Part shown: one piece after another, positions 7,292-15,516 of the stretch
Numbering within the stretch: position 1 is the stretch's first letter
How the letters are laid out: the number at the start of each line of letters is the position of its first letter
NCBI GenBank assembly: GCA_900549355.1
Contig: UROA01000019.1
Location: 1-17,610, forward strand
Direction: 5' to 3'
Length of the DNA: 17,610 nt
Source of the DNA: an uncultured Collinsella sp.
GTDB lineage: Bacteria > Actinomycetota > Coriobacteriia > Coriobacteriales > Coriobacteriaceae
Made by a program: the position numbers and the translations under genes
The notes under the pieces: model-generated
Database searches by the model: none
What the model saw: only the letters and a program-made list of their open reading frames with translations
What the model was told of the DNA's origin: nothing

Positions 7292-9316
7292 CTACATCAA
7301 GTTGCAAACAGCCGCCGCGAAGGCTACGGGGTCCTCGGGGAGGATGCCCTCGACCAGCAGAGCCTGGTCATAGAGCAGACCGGAGTACTGCTTGATCTTG
7401 TCGGCGTCGCCTGCCTTCTGGGCAGCGACAAGCTTGTCAAAGACCGGGTGCTTGGCGTTGAGCTCGAGCACGCGCTGGCTCTTGGGCATGCCGTCGGGCG
7501 CGCCCTCGGGTCCCTTCTGGAGCACCTTCTCCATCTCAAGCGAAAGCGGGCCCTCGGTGGTGATGCAAGCGGGGGCATCGGTCAGGCGCGCGGAGACGGC
7601 AACTTTCTCGACCTTGTCACCGAGCGCCTCCTTCATAGCGCTAAAGAGGTCCTCGTTTTCCTTGGTGGCGTCCTCGGCCTCCTTCTTCTCGTCCTCGGTC
7701 GCCAGATCAAGATCACCGGTCGCGACGTTCTTGAGCTCCAGATGACGATCCTCGACCTCGGGCTCGGCACCGTCGGCCACAGCCTTCTCGGCAGCCTCGC
7801 GGGCAGCATCGTCCTCGTAGATCTTGGGCATATCGGCGGCAACGTACTCACGCATAGCCTGGAACGTGAACTCATCCACATCCTGCGTCAGCAGCAGCAC
7901 GTCATAGCCGCGGTCGAGCACGCCCTTTACCACGGGCATCTTGGCCAAGCGCTCGCGCGAGTCGCCGGCGGCGTAGTAGATGGCCTTCTGATCCTCGGGC
8001 ATGCCCTTGGCATACTCGGCCAGGGTAATCATCTTCTGTTCCTTGGCAGACCAGAACAGCAACAGGTCGGCGAGCTCATCGGCCTTCATGCCATAGCTCG
8101 AGTAGATGCCGTACTTAAGACCGCGGCCAAAGTTCTCAAAGAACTTCTCGTAGGCCTCGCGGTCGTTGTCACGCATATCCTCAAGGTCGGCGGTGATCTT
8201 CTTTTCCACACGCTTGGCGATGGCCTTGAGCTGACGGTTCTGCTGAAGCGTCTCGCGCGAGATGTTGAGCGACACATCGGCGGAATCCACGACGCCGCGG
8301 ACAAAGTTGTAGTAGTCGGGCAGCAGGTCGTCGCACTTCTCCATGATCAGGACGTTGGAGCTGTAAAGCGACAGGCCCTTCTCGTAGTCCTTGCTGTACA
8401 GATCGAACGGCGCGCGTCCCGGCACAAACAGCAGGGCGTCATACTCGAGCGTGCCCTCGGCGTGGAAGCTGATGGTGCGCGCAGGATCGTCAAAGTCGTG
8501 GAACGTGGACTTGTAGAACTCGTCGTAGTCCTTCTGCTCGACATCGGAGCTGCGCTTCTTCCAGATCGGTGTCATGGAATTGACGGTCTCGAGCTCCTGG
8601 TAGTCCTCGTACTCGGGCTTGTAATCATCCGGCGCGTCCTCGGGCTTGGGTTTCTGGCGGCTCTTGGACACCATCATCTGAATCGGGTAGCGCACATAGT
8701 TGCTGTACTGCTGAATCAGGCTCTTGAGACCCCACTCGGTCAGGAAGCGATCGTAGGTCTCGGCCTCGCCGTCGGCATCGAGCTTCTCGTTCTCGCGCAG
8801 CGTCAGGATGACATCGGTACCGTGCTCGGCGCGCTCGCCGTCCTCGATGGTGTAGCCCTCAAGACCGTCGGATTCCCACACATGGGCGACATCCTCGCCA
8901 TAGGCGCGGCTGACGACCTTCACATGGCTGGCGACCATAAAAGCCGAGTAGAAGCCCACGCCAAACTGACCGATGATGTCGACATCGGAGCCCTGCTGCT
9001 CGGCGTTCTCGGTCTTAAACTCCTCGGAGCCGGAATGGGCGATGGTGCCCAGATTGCGCTCGAGCTCCTCGGCGGTCATGCCAATGCCGTTATCCGAGAT
9101 GGTAATGGTGCGGGCGTCTTTATCAAAGGAGACGCGAATGGCCAGGTCGCCCTGGTCGATCTTGACGCTCGGGTCCTGCAGGCTCTTAAAGTTGAGCTTG
9201 TCGACGGCGTCGCTCGCGTTAGAGATAAGCTCGCGCAGGAAGATTTCCTTATTGGTGTAGATGGAGTTGATCATGAGGTCGAGCAGTTTTTTGCTCTCGG
9301 TCTTAAATTGACGCAT
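7292..9316 (-). CDS. htpG: Molecular chaperone HtpG (bacterial Hsp90)
   Basis: This is a complete 674-residue Hsp90 homologue, a cytosolic ATP-dependent chaperone that works as a dimer on partly folded clients. The N-terminal GHKL ATPase is clear: ELISNASDA (29-37, with catalytic E29 and Mg-binding N33), SDNGIGM (74-80), IAHSGS (92-97) and the lid/glycine motif GQFGVGFYSAF (116-126). The middle domain carries the conserved SLNISRETLQQNR stretch with the catalytic-loop arginine. The C-terminal dimerisation domain is recognisable from RLTDAPACI onward. The protein is about 50 residues longer than E. coli HtpG (624), mainly because of an acidic Glu/Asp/Lys-rich stretch near 495-555. An AAAGGA Shine-Dalgarno supports the ATG. 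No CIRCE (HrcA) or HAIR (HspR) site is visible upstream; a hairpin in the leader is described separately. Confidence 0.98.
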   Translation of the reverse strand: MRQFKTESKKLLDLMINSIYTNKEIFLRELISNASDAVDKLNFKSLQDPSVKIDQGDLAIRVSFDKDARTITISDNGIGMTAEELERNLGTIAHSGSEEFKTENAEQQGSDVDIIGQFGVGFYSAFMVASHVKVVSRAYGEDVAHVWESDGLEGYTIEDGERAEHGTDVILTLRENEKLDADGEAETYDRFLTEWGLKSLIQQYSNYVRYPIQMMVSKSRQKPKPEDAPDDYKPEYEDYQELETVNSMTPIWKKRSSDVEQKDYDEFYKSTFHDFDDPARTISFHAEGTLEYDALLFVPGRAPFDLYSKDYEKGLSLYSSNVLIMEKCDDLLPDYYNFVRGVVDSADVSLNISRETLQQNRQLKAIAKRVEKKITADLEDMRDNDREAYEKFFENFGRGLKYGIYSSYGMKADELADLLLFWSAKEQKMITLAEYAKGMPEDQKAIYYAAGDSRERLAKMPVVKGVLDRGYDVLLLTQDVDEFTFQAMREYVAADMPKIYEDDAAREAAEKAVADGAEPEVEDRHLELKNVATGDLDLATEDEKKEAEDATKENEDLFSAMKEALGDKVEKVAVSARLTDAPACITTEGPLSLEMEKVLQKGPEGAPDGMPKSQRVLELNAKHPVFDKLVAAQKAGDADKIKQYSGLLYDQALLVEGILPEDPVAFAAAVCNLM

Positions 9317-9340
9317 GTGCAGTCCTTTCGCGCTACCCCC

Positions 9341-9381
9341 GTCCGCAAAAACGGCCCGGTTGCCCGAGCCGCATCGCAGAC
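9341..9381 (-). terminator. Terminator-like hairpin in the gap just ahead of htpG
   Basis: On the minus strand CGGCTCGG (9371-9364) pairs with CCGGGCCG (9359-9352) across a GCAA tetraloop and is followed by TTTTT (9351-9347). The stem can extend outward: GTCTGCGA (9381-9374) pairs with TTGCGGAC (9348-9341). It starts about 135 bases after the GNAT stop codon and ends only 25-30 bases before the htpG ATG. Either it ends the upstream cps/GNAT transcript, or it lies within the htpG 5' leader, because there is no room for a promoter between it and htpG. Confidence 0.75.
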
Positions 9382-9402
9382 CTGCTATGTTCAGACTTAG
9401 AT

Positions 9403-9431
9403 TTTATAACCCATTAGCGCGCATATATACA
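9403..9431 (-). promoter_or_regulatory. Weak candidate promoter for htpG
   Basis: A TATAAA -10-like hexamer (9408-9403) has a poor -35 (TGTATA, 9431-9426) at 17-base spacing. If used, transcription would start near 9396 and the hairpin at 9341-9381 would be in the leader. A 6-base inverted repeat (ACATAC ... GTATGT) lies just upstream. Only the -10 is a good match, so this is tentative. Confidence 0.3.
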
Positions 9432-9516
9432 TACGGAATCGAAAAACTGTATGTTGGAACACCCATGCGTCGATTGCCAAGGAGTATCCCCAACTGCCAG
9501 CAGAAAAGGAACGTCC

Positions 9517-10017
9517 CTATCTGCCATCTACGCGCTTGGCCATCCAGACATGGGGCTGGCCCTCGTCTTCGTAATCTACCGGGGCAATTTGCGTGTAGCC
9601 CGTCTTTGCATAGAGCGGCAACACGTATTCCTGCGCATGCAGCTTAATAAGCTTAGCGCCGGCATTGCGTGCACACACAGCACTGGCCTCGACGATCGCA
9701 CTCGCCAGTCCGCGACGACGCATAGCCGGCAGCACGGCGACGCGCCCCATAATGTAGGTCTCCCCCGCCGCAACGCCTTCGTCCATGTCGCATGCCGGCA
9801 ACACCGGGGCCTCTGCGTCAGCCACGCGCTCAAGCTCTTCGGGAAACACGCGCGAGCAACCGGCAAGCTCGCCGTCTACATAGAGCGTCACATGAATGCA
9901 GTTTGGATCCTCGTCGATAGCGTCGAACTCATTCTCGTAGCCCTGCTCGTCCATAAAAACGACGCGGCGCACCAACGCCGCGTCATCAAAGCATCCCGTC
10001 TTAAGTTGGATATCCAT
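9517..10017 (-). CDS. GNAT family N-acetyltransferase
   Basis: A 166-residue protein with the GCN5-related acetyltransferase fold, which transfers an acetyl group from acetyl-CoA to an amine. The order fits the family: the N-terminal FDDAALVRRVVFMDEQGYENE helix region, a beta strand with an LAGCSRVFPEE turn, IMGRVAVLPAMRRRGLASAI (acetyl-CoA pyrophosphate loop RRRGLA, about 101-105), then KLHAQEYVLPLYAKTGY in the C-terminal region. This pattern resembles the ElaA-like subgroup, but the substrate is unknown. The frame could begin at an ATG six codons upstream (10035), but AAAGGG sits correctly only before the ATG at 10017, so that start is preferred. It follows the CpsB-type phosphatase gene by 39 bases and may be the last gene of that transcript. 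Confidence 0.88.
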   Translation of the reverse strand: MDIQLKTGCFDDAALVRRVVFMDEQGYENEFDAIDEDPNCIHVTLYVDGELAGCSRVFPEELERVADAEAPVLPACDMDEGVAAGETYIMGRVAVLPAMRRRGLASAIVEASAVCARNAGAKLIKLHAQEYVLPLYAKTGYTQIAPVDYEDEGQPHVWMAKRVDGR

Positions 10018-10056
10018 GGCTGCCCTTTCATTCAATGCGAACGTTAGGGACAGATA

Positions 10057-10707
10057 TTAGCGAAAATGAGCTCCGCGCACACTAAACTTCGCGCGAGCCT
10101 TCGCCAGGCAGTCGTAATGACCCACGTTATGGGCATCGCTCGCGATGAAGCTGTACAGGTTCTGATCGAACAGGCGCTGTGCCGGCTTTTTCTCGCGACC
10201 AAAGCGACCGCCGGCAATAAAGTCCGCCGAAGCCTGCAGCTTGCAGCCCATATCGACCAGGCGCTCCGCCACGCTTACATCCTTTTGAACCGCACGATAG
10301 CGCTCAGGATGAGCGATGATCACCTGATAGCCACGGCACTGCAAATCGTAAATCGTGTTCTCGTACTCTCTAAACGCATACGCATCGGCATGCGTCGAAA
10401 GCTCGAGCAGAAACTCGTTGGTTCCATCGAAATGCAAGTGCTCCGCGGCATCGATACCAAGCTCAACGAGCTTTCGATGGTTGACCTCGAAGCCCATCTG
10501 GAGCGGAAAACCGTCAGCGTTATCACGCAGCAGCTCAAAGGCATCCCACATCTTGTCGTAATCAAAATAGGGATCACGGCAGTGAGGAGTGCAAACGATT
10601 CTGGTTACACCGGCCCGCTTGGCAGCCTCGAGCATCGCCAAGCTCTCATCGAGATCGGCGGCGCCGTCGTCTACACCCGGCAAGATATGGCAATGAATGT
10701 CACGCAT
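10057..10707 (-). CDS. CpsB/CapC-type tyrosine-protein phosphatase (PHP domain)
   Basis: The 216-residue protein belongs to the PHP-superfamily metal-dependent phosphotyrosine phosphatases (CpsB of streptococci, YwqE of Bacillus). These remove phosphate from the tyrosine cluster of the cognate BY-kinase and so tune capsule or exopolysaccharide assembly. Metal-binding motifs are all present: DIHCHILPGVDDGA at the N-terminus (H5, H7), CTPHC (H42), FEVNH (73-77), the family signature HPERY (133-137) and SDAHN (190-194). It is slightly shorter than the usual 240-255 residues. It lies 17 bases after the kinase gene stop, the usual partner arrangement. It acts in the cytoplasm. The target being the adjacent kinase is inference from context. 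Confidence 0.93.
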   Translation of the reverse strand: MRDIHCHILPGVDDGAADLDESLAMLEAAKRAGVTRIVCTPHCRDPYFDYDKMWDAFELLRDNADGFPLQMGFEVNHRKLVELGIDAAEHLHFDGTNEFLLELSTHADAYAFREYENTIYDLQCRGYQVIIAHPERYRAVQKDVSVAERLVDMGCKLQASADFIAGGRFGREKKPAQRLFDQNLYSFIASDAHNVGHYDCLAKARAKFSVRGAHFR

Positions 10708-10724
10708 AGGTCAGCCTTAATCAA

Positions 10725-11462
10725 CTAAACGTTTGCTCGGTTGGTGAAGATGCCCTTTTTGGAAGTCCCCTGATCGTCGGAGCCCTTCTTCACCTTCTTA
10801 CCGTCCTTGGTGTAGTAGGAGTAGTAGTACTCGCTGGTCTCGGTCTCGCAGTAGTTCATAACGGTACCGATGAGCTTGACCTTCTCGGACTTCTTAAGCT
10901 GGCCGATAGCGTTGAGTGCCTCCTCGCGCTTGGTGAAGTCCTCGCGCACCACGAACAGCGTACCGTCGGTCAGGCTGGCAATCTCGGCAGCATCGATGAA
11001 GGTGCCGACCGGGGGAGCATCAAAGATGACGTACTGGAACTTGGCGGACAGTGCCTTTACCAACTTGGCAAAGCGGTGAGAGACGATGATGTCGGCAGGA
11101 TTGGGAATATGCGGCTCAGCATCGAGGAAGTAGAAGTTCTTCTGACCCGTCTCGACAATTGCCTGGTCAATGGAGATCTGCTCGGAAAGGACCGCATAGA
11201 GTCCGCCGCGCGAACGAACGCCGAGCATATCGGAAAGGGACCTGCGGCGCATATCGGCCTCGACCAGGAGCACGGACTTGCCGCTCGTGGCGATTGCCTG
11301 AGCAAGGTTAATGGAAACCGTAGACTTGCCCTCGTTGGGAATCGAGGAGGTAACGGTGATGGTGCGAATGGGGTCGTCCACGCTCGCAAAGCGGATGTTG
11401 GCCAGAAGGGTCTTGGCGGCATTCTGTACAACGAGCTTATCGGTGTTCTTTGCCTTAGCCAT
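10725..11462 (-). CDS. CpsD/CapB-type tyrosine-protein kinase (BY-kinase)
   Basis: This 245-residue cytoplasmic ATPase autophosphorylates on a C-terminal tyrosine cluster when activated by its membrane partner (the CpsC-like product next door), and cycles during polysaccharide chain synthesis. It shows the BY-kinase set: Walker A SSIPNEGKST (39-48), Walker A' LLVEADM (65-71), Walker B VIFDAPP (145-151), and a cluster of five tyrosines, EYYYSYY (211-217), followed by a Lys-rich tail. The N-terminal ENIRFASVDD-like segment (here ANIRFASVDD) matches the multimer-interface region of the family. An AAAGGTGG Shine-Dalgarno lies at the end of the upstream gene, which stops 2 bases before this ATG, so the genes are tightly coupled. 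Its substrates outside the module are unknown. Confidence 0.94.
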   Translation of the reverse strand: MAKAKNTDKLVVQNAAKTLLANIRFASVDDPIRTITVTSSIPNEGKSTVSINLAQAIATSGKSVLLVEADMRRRSLSDMLGVRSRGGLYAVLSEQISIDQAIVETGQKNFYFLDAEPHIPNPADIIVSHRFAKLVKALSAKFQYVIFDAPPVGTFIDAAEIASLTDGTLFVVREDFTKREEALNAIGQLKKSEKVKLIGTVMNYCETETSEYYYSYYTKDGKKVKKGSDDQGTSKKGIFTNRANV

Positions 11463-11464
11463 GC

Positions 11465-12121
11465 CTATTTACCACCTTTCATAGCCGGAATTCGGCCAAC
11501 AACGGGAATGCCCAGGAGCTCTTCTGCCTCTTCGGCACCGCGGATGCGGGTATTGAGCATGTCTGCCAAAACGACATAGGCAACTGCGATAAAGATACCG
11601 GCGAGGAACGCGACAGCAACGTACAGCGTGCGCTTGGGGCCGCTGGGAACTTCGGGAGTCTTAGCCTCGTCGATAACGTTGATGCTCTGGGCAGCGCCGA
11701 CGTTCTGAGCGACCGTACTCACCGAGCTGGCCATGGCCTTTGCGACCTTAGCCGTCTCCTTGGCATCGGTGCCGGTAACCGAAAGCGTAATGACACGCGT
11801 GGTGGTCTCGGAGGAAACAGACACCTTGTAGTCATCCAGGTCAGCAAGGCCCAGCTCATTGGCAGCACCGCTCTTAACGCTATCGCTATCCAGCAGCGTG
11901 GCGATATCGTTGGAAAGCATCTGGCTCGCCGAGAGATCGTTGTAGCTCATCTGACCGCTATCGTCGGTTTTGGCGAGAACGTACATGCTCGTCGTCGCGG
12001 TGTAGGTGTTGTCCATCGCAACGAAGGACACGATGCCCATGGCGATCGCGCAGACCACCGGAAGGGTGATGACCAGCTTAAGGTGCTTTTTGAGCAGCTG
12101 GAACAGTTCGAGAAGGGTCAT
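11465..12121 (-). CDS. Wzz/CpsC-type chain-length regulator and kinase activator
   Basis: The 218-residue membrane protein matches the YveK/CapA/CpsC family of polysaccharide co-polymerases: a short cytoplasmic start (LLELFQLLKKHLK), a first membrane segment (about 15-36), an extracytoplasmic domain of about 130 residues with YTATTSMYVLAK, a Pro-containing segment DEAKTPEVPSGPKR (about 151-164), a second membrane segment (about 167-188), and a short cytoplasmic C-terminus. In Gram-positive systems that C-terminal segment activates the separate BY-kinase, which here is the next gene. A GAAAGG Shine-Dalgarno precedes the ATG. It leads the CpsC-CpsD-CpsB operon. No glycosyltransferase genes are linked within the window. 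Confidence 0.92.
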   Translation of the reverse strand: MTLLELFQLLKKHLKLVITLPVVCAIAMGIVSFVAMDNTYTATTSMYVLAKTDDSGQMSYNDLSASQMLSNDIATLLDSDSVKSGAANELGLADLDDYKVSVSSETTTRVITLSVTGTDAKETAKVAKAMASSVSTVAQNVGAAQSINVIDEAKTPEVPSGPKRTLYVAVAFLAGIFIAVAYVVLADMLNTRIRGAEEAEELLGIPVVGRIPAMKGGK

Positions 12122-12199
12122 GCAGCTTGCCTTTCATTTCCCCAGTTCGGATTGACAAAACTGTCCGTATGTTATCGCATCTTTTTATCGAGACCAAAC

Positions 12200-12230
12200 T
12201 CTATACATAAGAAACAGGCTCTCCTGTAAA
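12200..12230 (-). promoter_or_regulatory. Candidate promoter with internal inverted repeat for the CpsC-CpsD-CpsB operon
   Basis: TTTACA (12230-12225) and TATAGA (12205-12200) resemble -35 and -10 boxes but with a long 19-base spacer. ACAGG-N4-CCTGT (12214-12227) is a perfect inverted repeat lying inside that spacer and overlapping the -35. The predicted leader would be about 70 bases. A regulator binding the repeat could correct or block the long spacer, but this is speculative. Confidence 0.35.
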
Positions 12231-12254
12231 AATGTCGGAAGCAATCGTAAAATT

Positions 12255-12291
12255 GCACAACAACGCCGCACCCGAAAGTTAAATGCGGCGT
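12255..12291 (-). terminator. Probable terminator after the PhoR-type kinase gene
   Basis: On the minus strand ACGCCGCA (12291-12284) pairs perfectly with TGCGGCGT (12270-12263) across a 13-base loop, 26 bases after the kinase stop codon. The following bases are TGTTGTGCAATTTT, so the T-run is broken and weak. It probably separates the phosphate-sensing genes from the cps operon, though some readthrough is possible. Confidence 0.5.
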
Positions 12292-12316
12292 CTACATCAA
12301 TATCTATGTTGTATCG

Positions 12317-13741
12317 CTATGCGAATGGCTCGTCCTGCTGTATGGGAAACGTCACCGTAATGGTGGTTCCCACGCCCAACTCGCTCGACAGATCGAGCGT
12401 GGCGTGATGATACAGGGCCGCATGCTTGACAATGGCAAGCCCCAGGCCGGTTCCGCCGCGTGCCTTGGACCTACTCTTGTCCACGCGATAGAACCGCTCA
12501 AATACCTTGCCCTGTTCTTCAGGCGCGATACCGATTCCCGTGTCGGCGACCGCGAGGAACGGATGGCCTTCGTCGTTGGCGCCGCACTGCAGCGTAACCG
12601 TACCGCCGGGTCGATTGTAGCGGATGGCGTTGCTTGCCAGATTATAGATGAGCTCGTCGATCAAGCGCGACACGCCTTCGATGACCACGGGCTTGGTCTC
12701 ATGACTTATCGTCACATTCGCCTGACGGGCGACCTGTTCAAGACGCTGCTCAACCGCGTAGATGGCACGCGAGAGCTCAATAGGCTCCGTGGATCCAATG
12801 GGCACCGCCTCGCCCTCAGTTGCACGCTCGGCCTCGTCCAAGTTAGACAGCGTAAGGATGTCGTTGACAAGCGCTGCCAAGCGGCCCGCCTCACGATAAA
12901 TGCGACCGCCAAAGTTGCGCAGGTCGTCCTCGCCCTCGACCATGCCGTTTGCGATGAGCTCGGCATAGCCCGAAATCGCCGTAAGCGGCGTCTTGAGCTC
13001 ATGGGTGATATTCGCCGTGAACTCGCGGCGCATACGATCGTTGTCCGCCAGCACCGCCATTTGGCGCTTGAGTTCCTGGCGCTGCGACTCGATACGCTCA
13101 AGCATGGGGACCATCTCGGCATAGGCGTGCTCATAGCTACGGCGTGGGTGGTCCAAATCCACCTCTTGCAACGGCGCGATGATGGCACGGGACTCGCGGC
13201 GCGCCATAAAAAACGAGAGTACCGCACCCGCTGCTGCGATAAGCAGCATCGGCGCCACCATCGACAGCAAAATCGCCGCAACGCCAGGCTGGGCCTGCGC
13301 CAAGCGGACAACCTGGCCGTTATCAAGGGCGACGGCGCGATACAGCATAATCTCGTCGAGCGTAGAGCTTGCGCGCTCCGCGGAACCCGAACCATTCTCA
13401 AAGGCCTCGATGACCTCGGGGCGATCGCCGTGGTTGGGCAGTGTGGAAGGCGACGCCTCGTTGTCGTAGGCAACCGATCCATCCTTGTTAATCAGCGTGA
13501 TGCGCAAGTCCTCGCGATCGAGGCTACGCAAGAACGGGATGAGCTCCTGCTGCTCGTCGAGGGCGGCAGCAATGAGCTCGGTTTCCTGTGCCAGATTGGC
13601 ACTCGTGGCATCCGCCAAGGTGTTTTGTACAAAGAACGCACCCAGCACCGTAAACGCCACGATAACCGCCATGGCGCAGACAAAGATCGTCACAAAAACG
13701 CGGTGCGACAGCGTATGTTTTCCCTGGGGGGCGAAGACCAC
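12317..13741 (-). CDS. PhoR-type sensor histidine kinase
   Basis: A 474-residue membrane histidine kinase. There are two membrane segments (about 15-38 and 155-179) enclosing an extracytoplasmic sensor of about 115 residues that is PAS/Cache-like in outline (ITLINKDGSVAYDNEA). After a linker comes HisKA with H247 in ITHELKTP, then the HATPase domain: N box ELIYNLASNAIRYN (363-376), DTGIGIAPEEQGKVFERFYR (400-419) and GGTGLGLAI (429-437). The start is a GTG with GGAGGAG in front; it lies 3 bases after the stop codon of the response regulator, so the pair is cotranscribed. Adjacency to pstB and the domain layout suggest phosphate sensing through the Pst complex (PhoR/PhoP family). This is a context-based call, and the ligand is not visible. 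Confidence 0.88.
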   Translation of the reverse strand: MVFAPQGKHTLSHRVFVTIFVCAMAVIVAFTVLGAFFVQNTLADATSANLAQETELIAAALDEQQELIPFLRSLDREDLRITLINKDGSVAYDNEASPSTLPNHGDRPEVIEAFENGSGSAERASSTLDEIMLYRAVALDNGQVVRLAQAQPGVAAILLSMVAPMLLIAAAGAVLSFFMARRESRAIIAPLQEVDLDHPRRSYEHAYAEMVPMLERIESQRQELKRQMAVLADNDRMRREFTANITHELKTPLTAISGYAELIANGMVEGEDDLRNFGGRIYREAGRLAALVNDILTLSNLDEAERATEGEAVPIGSTEPIELSRAIYAVEQRLEQVARQANVTISHETKPVVIEGVSRLIDELIYNLASNAIRYNRPGGTVTLQCGANDEGHPFLAVADTGIGIAPEEQGKVFERFYRVDKSRSKARGGTGLGLAIVKHAALYHHATLDLSSELGVGTTITVTFPIQQDEPFA

Positions 13742-13744
13742 GGG

Positions 13745-14473
13745 TTACTCCTCCGATGCAGTGGCCGCGGTGTCTTCACCTTCGGCACCATCACCGGCAG
13801 AAGGCTCGGCCAAGCGGTAGCCCACGCCGCGCACGGTCTCGATGGCGCTGGCATGCTCGCCCAGTTTTTGGCGAAGCGTCTGCACGTGCACGTCAACGGT
13901 GCGCGAACCGCCGTCGAAGTCCCAGCCCCACACGCTCTGCAGCAACGACTCGCGGGTAAAGACCACGCCGGGCTTGCGCATGAGGTACTCGAGCAGGTCG
14001 AACTCGCGCAGGGTGAGCTTAAGCGGCTCGCCGGCAACGGTCACCTCGCGATGGCTGGGCGAGAGCACAATGTCGCCCACGCTGAGCACATCGCTTGCCT
14101 GCTTGACCATGCCGCCGCGACGCAGCAGTGCGCGGCAGCGGCTGGCGAGCTCTATGAGCGAGAAGGGTTTAGTCAGGTAATCGTCGGCACCGCCATCGAG
14201 CGCCATCACCTTGTCGAGCTCGGTATCCTTGGCGGTAAGCATCATGATGGGCACCGTCGCCGTCAGGCGATCGGCACGCAGGCGACGCATAATCGCCAAG
14301 CCATCGGTATCGGGCAGCATGATGTCGAGCAGCACGGCATCGGGTACCCGTCGCGCCACGGCGGCCTTAAACTCGCCGTCGCACGAAAAGCCCTCGGCCT
14401 CGATTCCCTGCTTGCGCAGCGCATAGACCGTCAAATCCCTGATGTTGTCATCGTCCTCGACGTAATAGATCAT
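13745..14473 (-). CDS. PhoB/PhoP-type response regulator (OmpR family)
   Basis: A 242-residue two-domain response regulator. The receiver domain has the acidic pocket VEDDD (5-9), phospho-acceptor D50 in LLDIMLPDTDG, T80 in MLTAKD and K102 in LTKPF. It is followed by an OmpR-type winged-helix DNA-binding domain (about 128-222) with LTLREFDLLEYLM, VWGWDFDGGSRTVDVHVQTL (recognition helix) and VRGVGYRL, then an acidic Glu/Ala/Ser tail of 20 residues. The frame opens at an ATG at 14497, but AAAGGGG is correctly spaced only for the ATG at 14473, and homologues begin at this point. Its kinase partner follows directly and pstB precedes it by 64 bases. Together with pstB this indicates control of phosphate-starvation genes, an inference from context. 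Confidence 0.91.
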   Translation of the reverse strand: MIYYVEDDDNIRDLTVYALRKQGIEAEGFSCDGEFKAAVARRVPDAVLLDIMLPDTDGLAIMRRLRADRLTATVPIMMLTAKDTELDKVMALDGGADDYLTKPFSLIELASRCRALLRRGGMVKQASDVLSVGDIVLSPSHREVTVAGEPLKLTLREFDLLEYLMRKPGVVFTRESLLQSVWGWDFDGGSRTVDVHVQTLRQKLGEHASAIETVRGVGYRLAEPSAGDGAEGEDTAATASEE

Positions 14474-14537
14474 GTTGAACCCCTTTGCGGCCGACATGAC
14501 CGCATCTTAACCCTAAAGGTGCCTATACTAGATGGTA

Positions 14538-15413
<876 letters not shown>

Positions 15414-15428
15414 ACCGCATACCTCCAC

Positions 15429-15454
15429 ATCGATATCAATTCAGCAGTATCGAT
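15429..15454. promoter_or_regulatory. Leader inverted repeat just upstream of pstB
   Basis: ATCGATA (15429-15435) and TATCGAT (15448-15454) form a perfect 7-bp inverted repeat with a 12-base spacer, ending immediately before the pstB GGAGG. It could be an operator, or an RNA hairpin in the leader that affects ribosome access. No T-run follows, so it is not a terminator. Confidence 0.35.
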
Positions 15455-15468
15455 AGTAGAAATCGCGG

Positions 15469-15495
15469 CTCATATGCACGTGAGCGCATTGTCAA
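15469..15495 (-). promoter_or_regulatory. Candidate promoter for pstB and the PhoB/PhoR-type pair
   Basis: A consensus -35 TTGACA (15495-15490) is followed after only 15 bases by TATGAG (15474-15469). Just upstream, TTACAA (15505-15500) and TTGACA are spaced by 10 bases, which vaguely recalls the direct repeats of Pho-type boxes (11-base period), so activation by the neighbouring regulator is possible but unproven. The gap from the preceding kinase stop is 103 bases, enough for a separate promoter. Confidence 0.4.
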
Positions 15496-15516
15496 GTGTT
15501 TGTAAGGGCACGCTGG

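Noticed and set aside
7156..7395. 79-codon plus-strand frame covering the 7192-7261 inverted repeat
   Set aside because: It runs through a palindrome and into the htpG 3' end, with no homology I recognise and no clear ribosome site; treated as non-coding.
7448..9400. 650-codon plus-strand frame opposite htpG
   Set aside because: Complete overlap with an unmistakable htpG gene and a repetitive Leu/Val/Gly composition typical of a mirror frame.
9372..9516. CIRCE or HAIR heat-shock operators upstream of htpG
   Set aside because: I looked for TTAGCACTC-N9-GAGTGCTAA and for CTTGAGT-N7-ACTCAAG and found neither. Only a 6-base ACATAC/GTATGT repeat is present.
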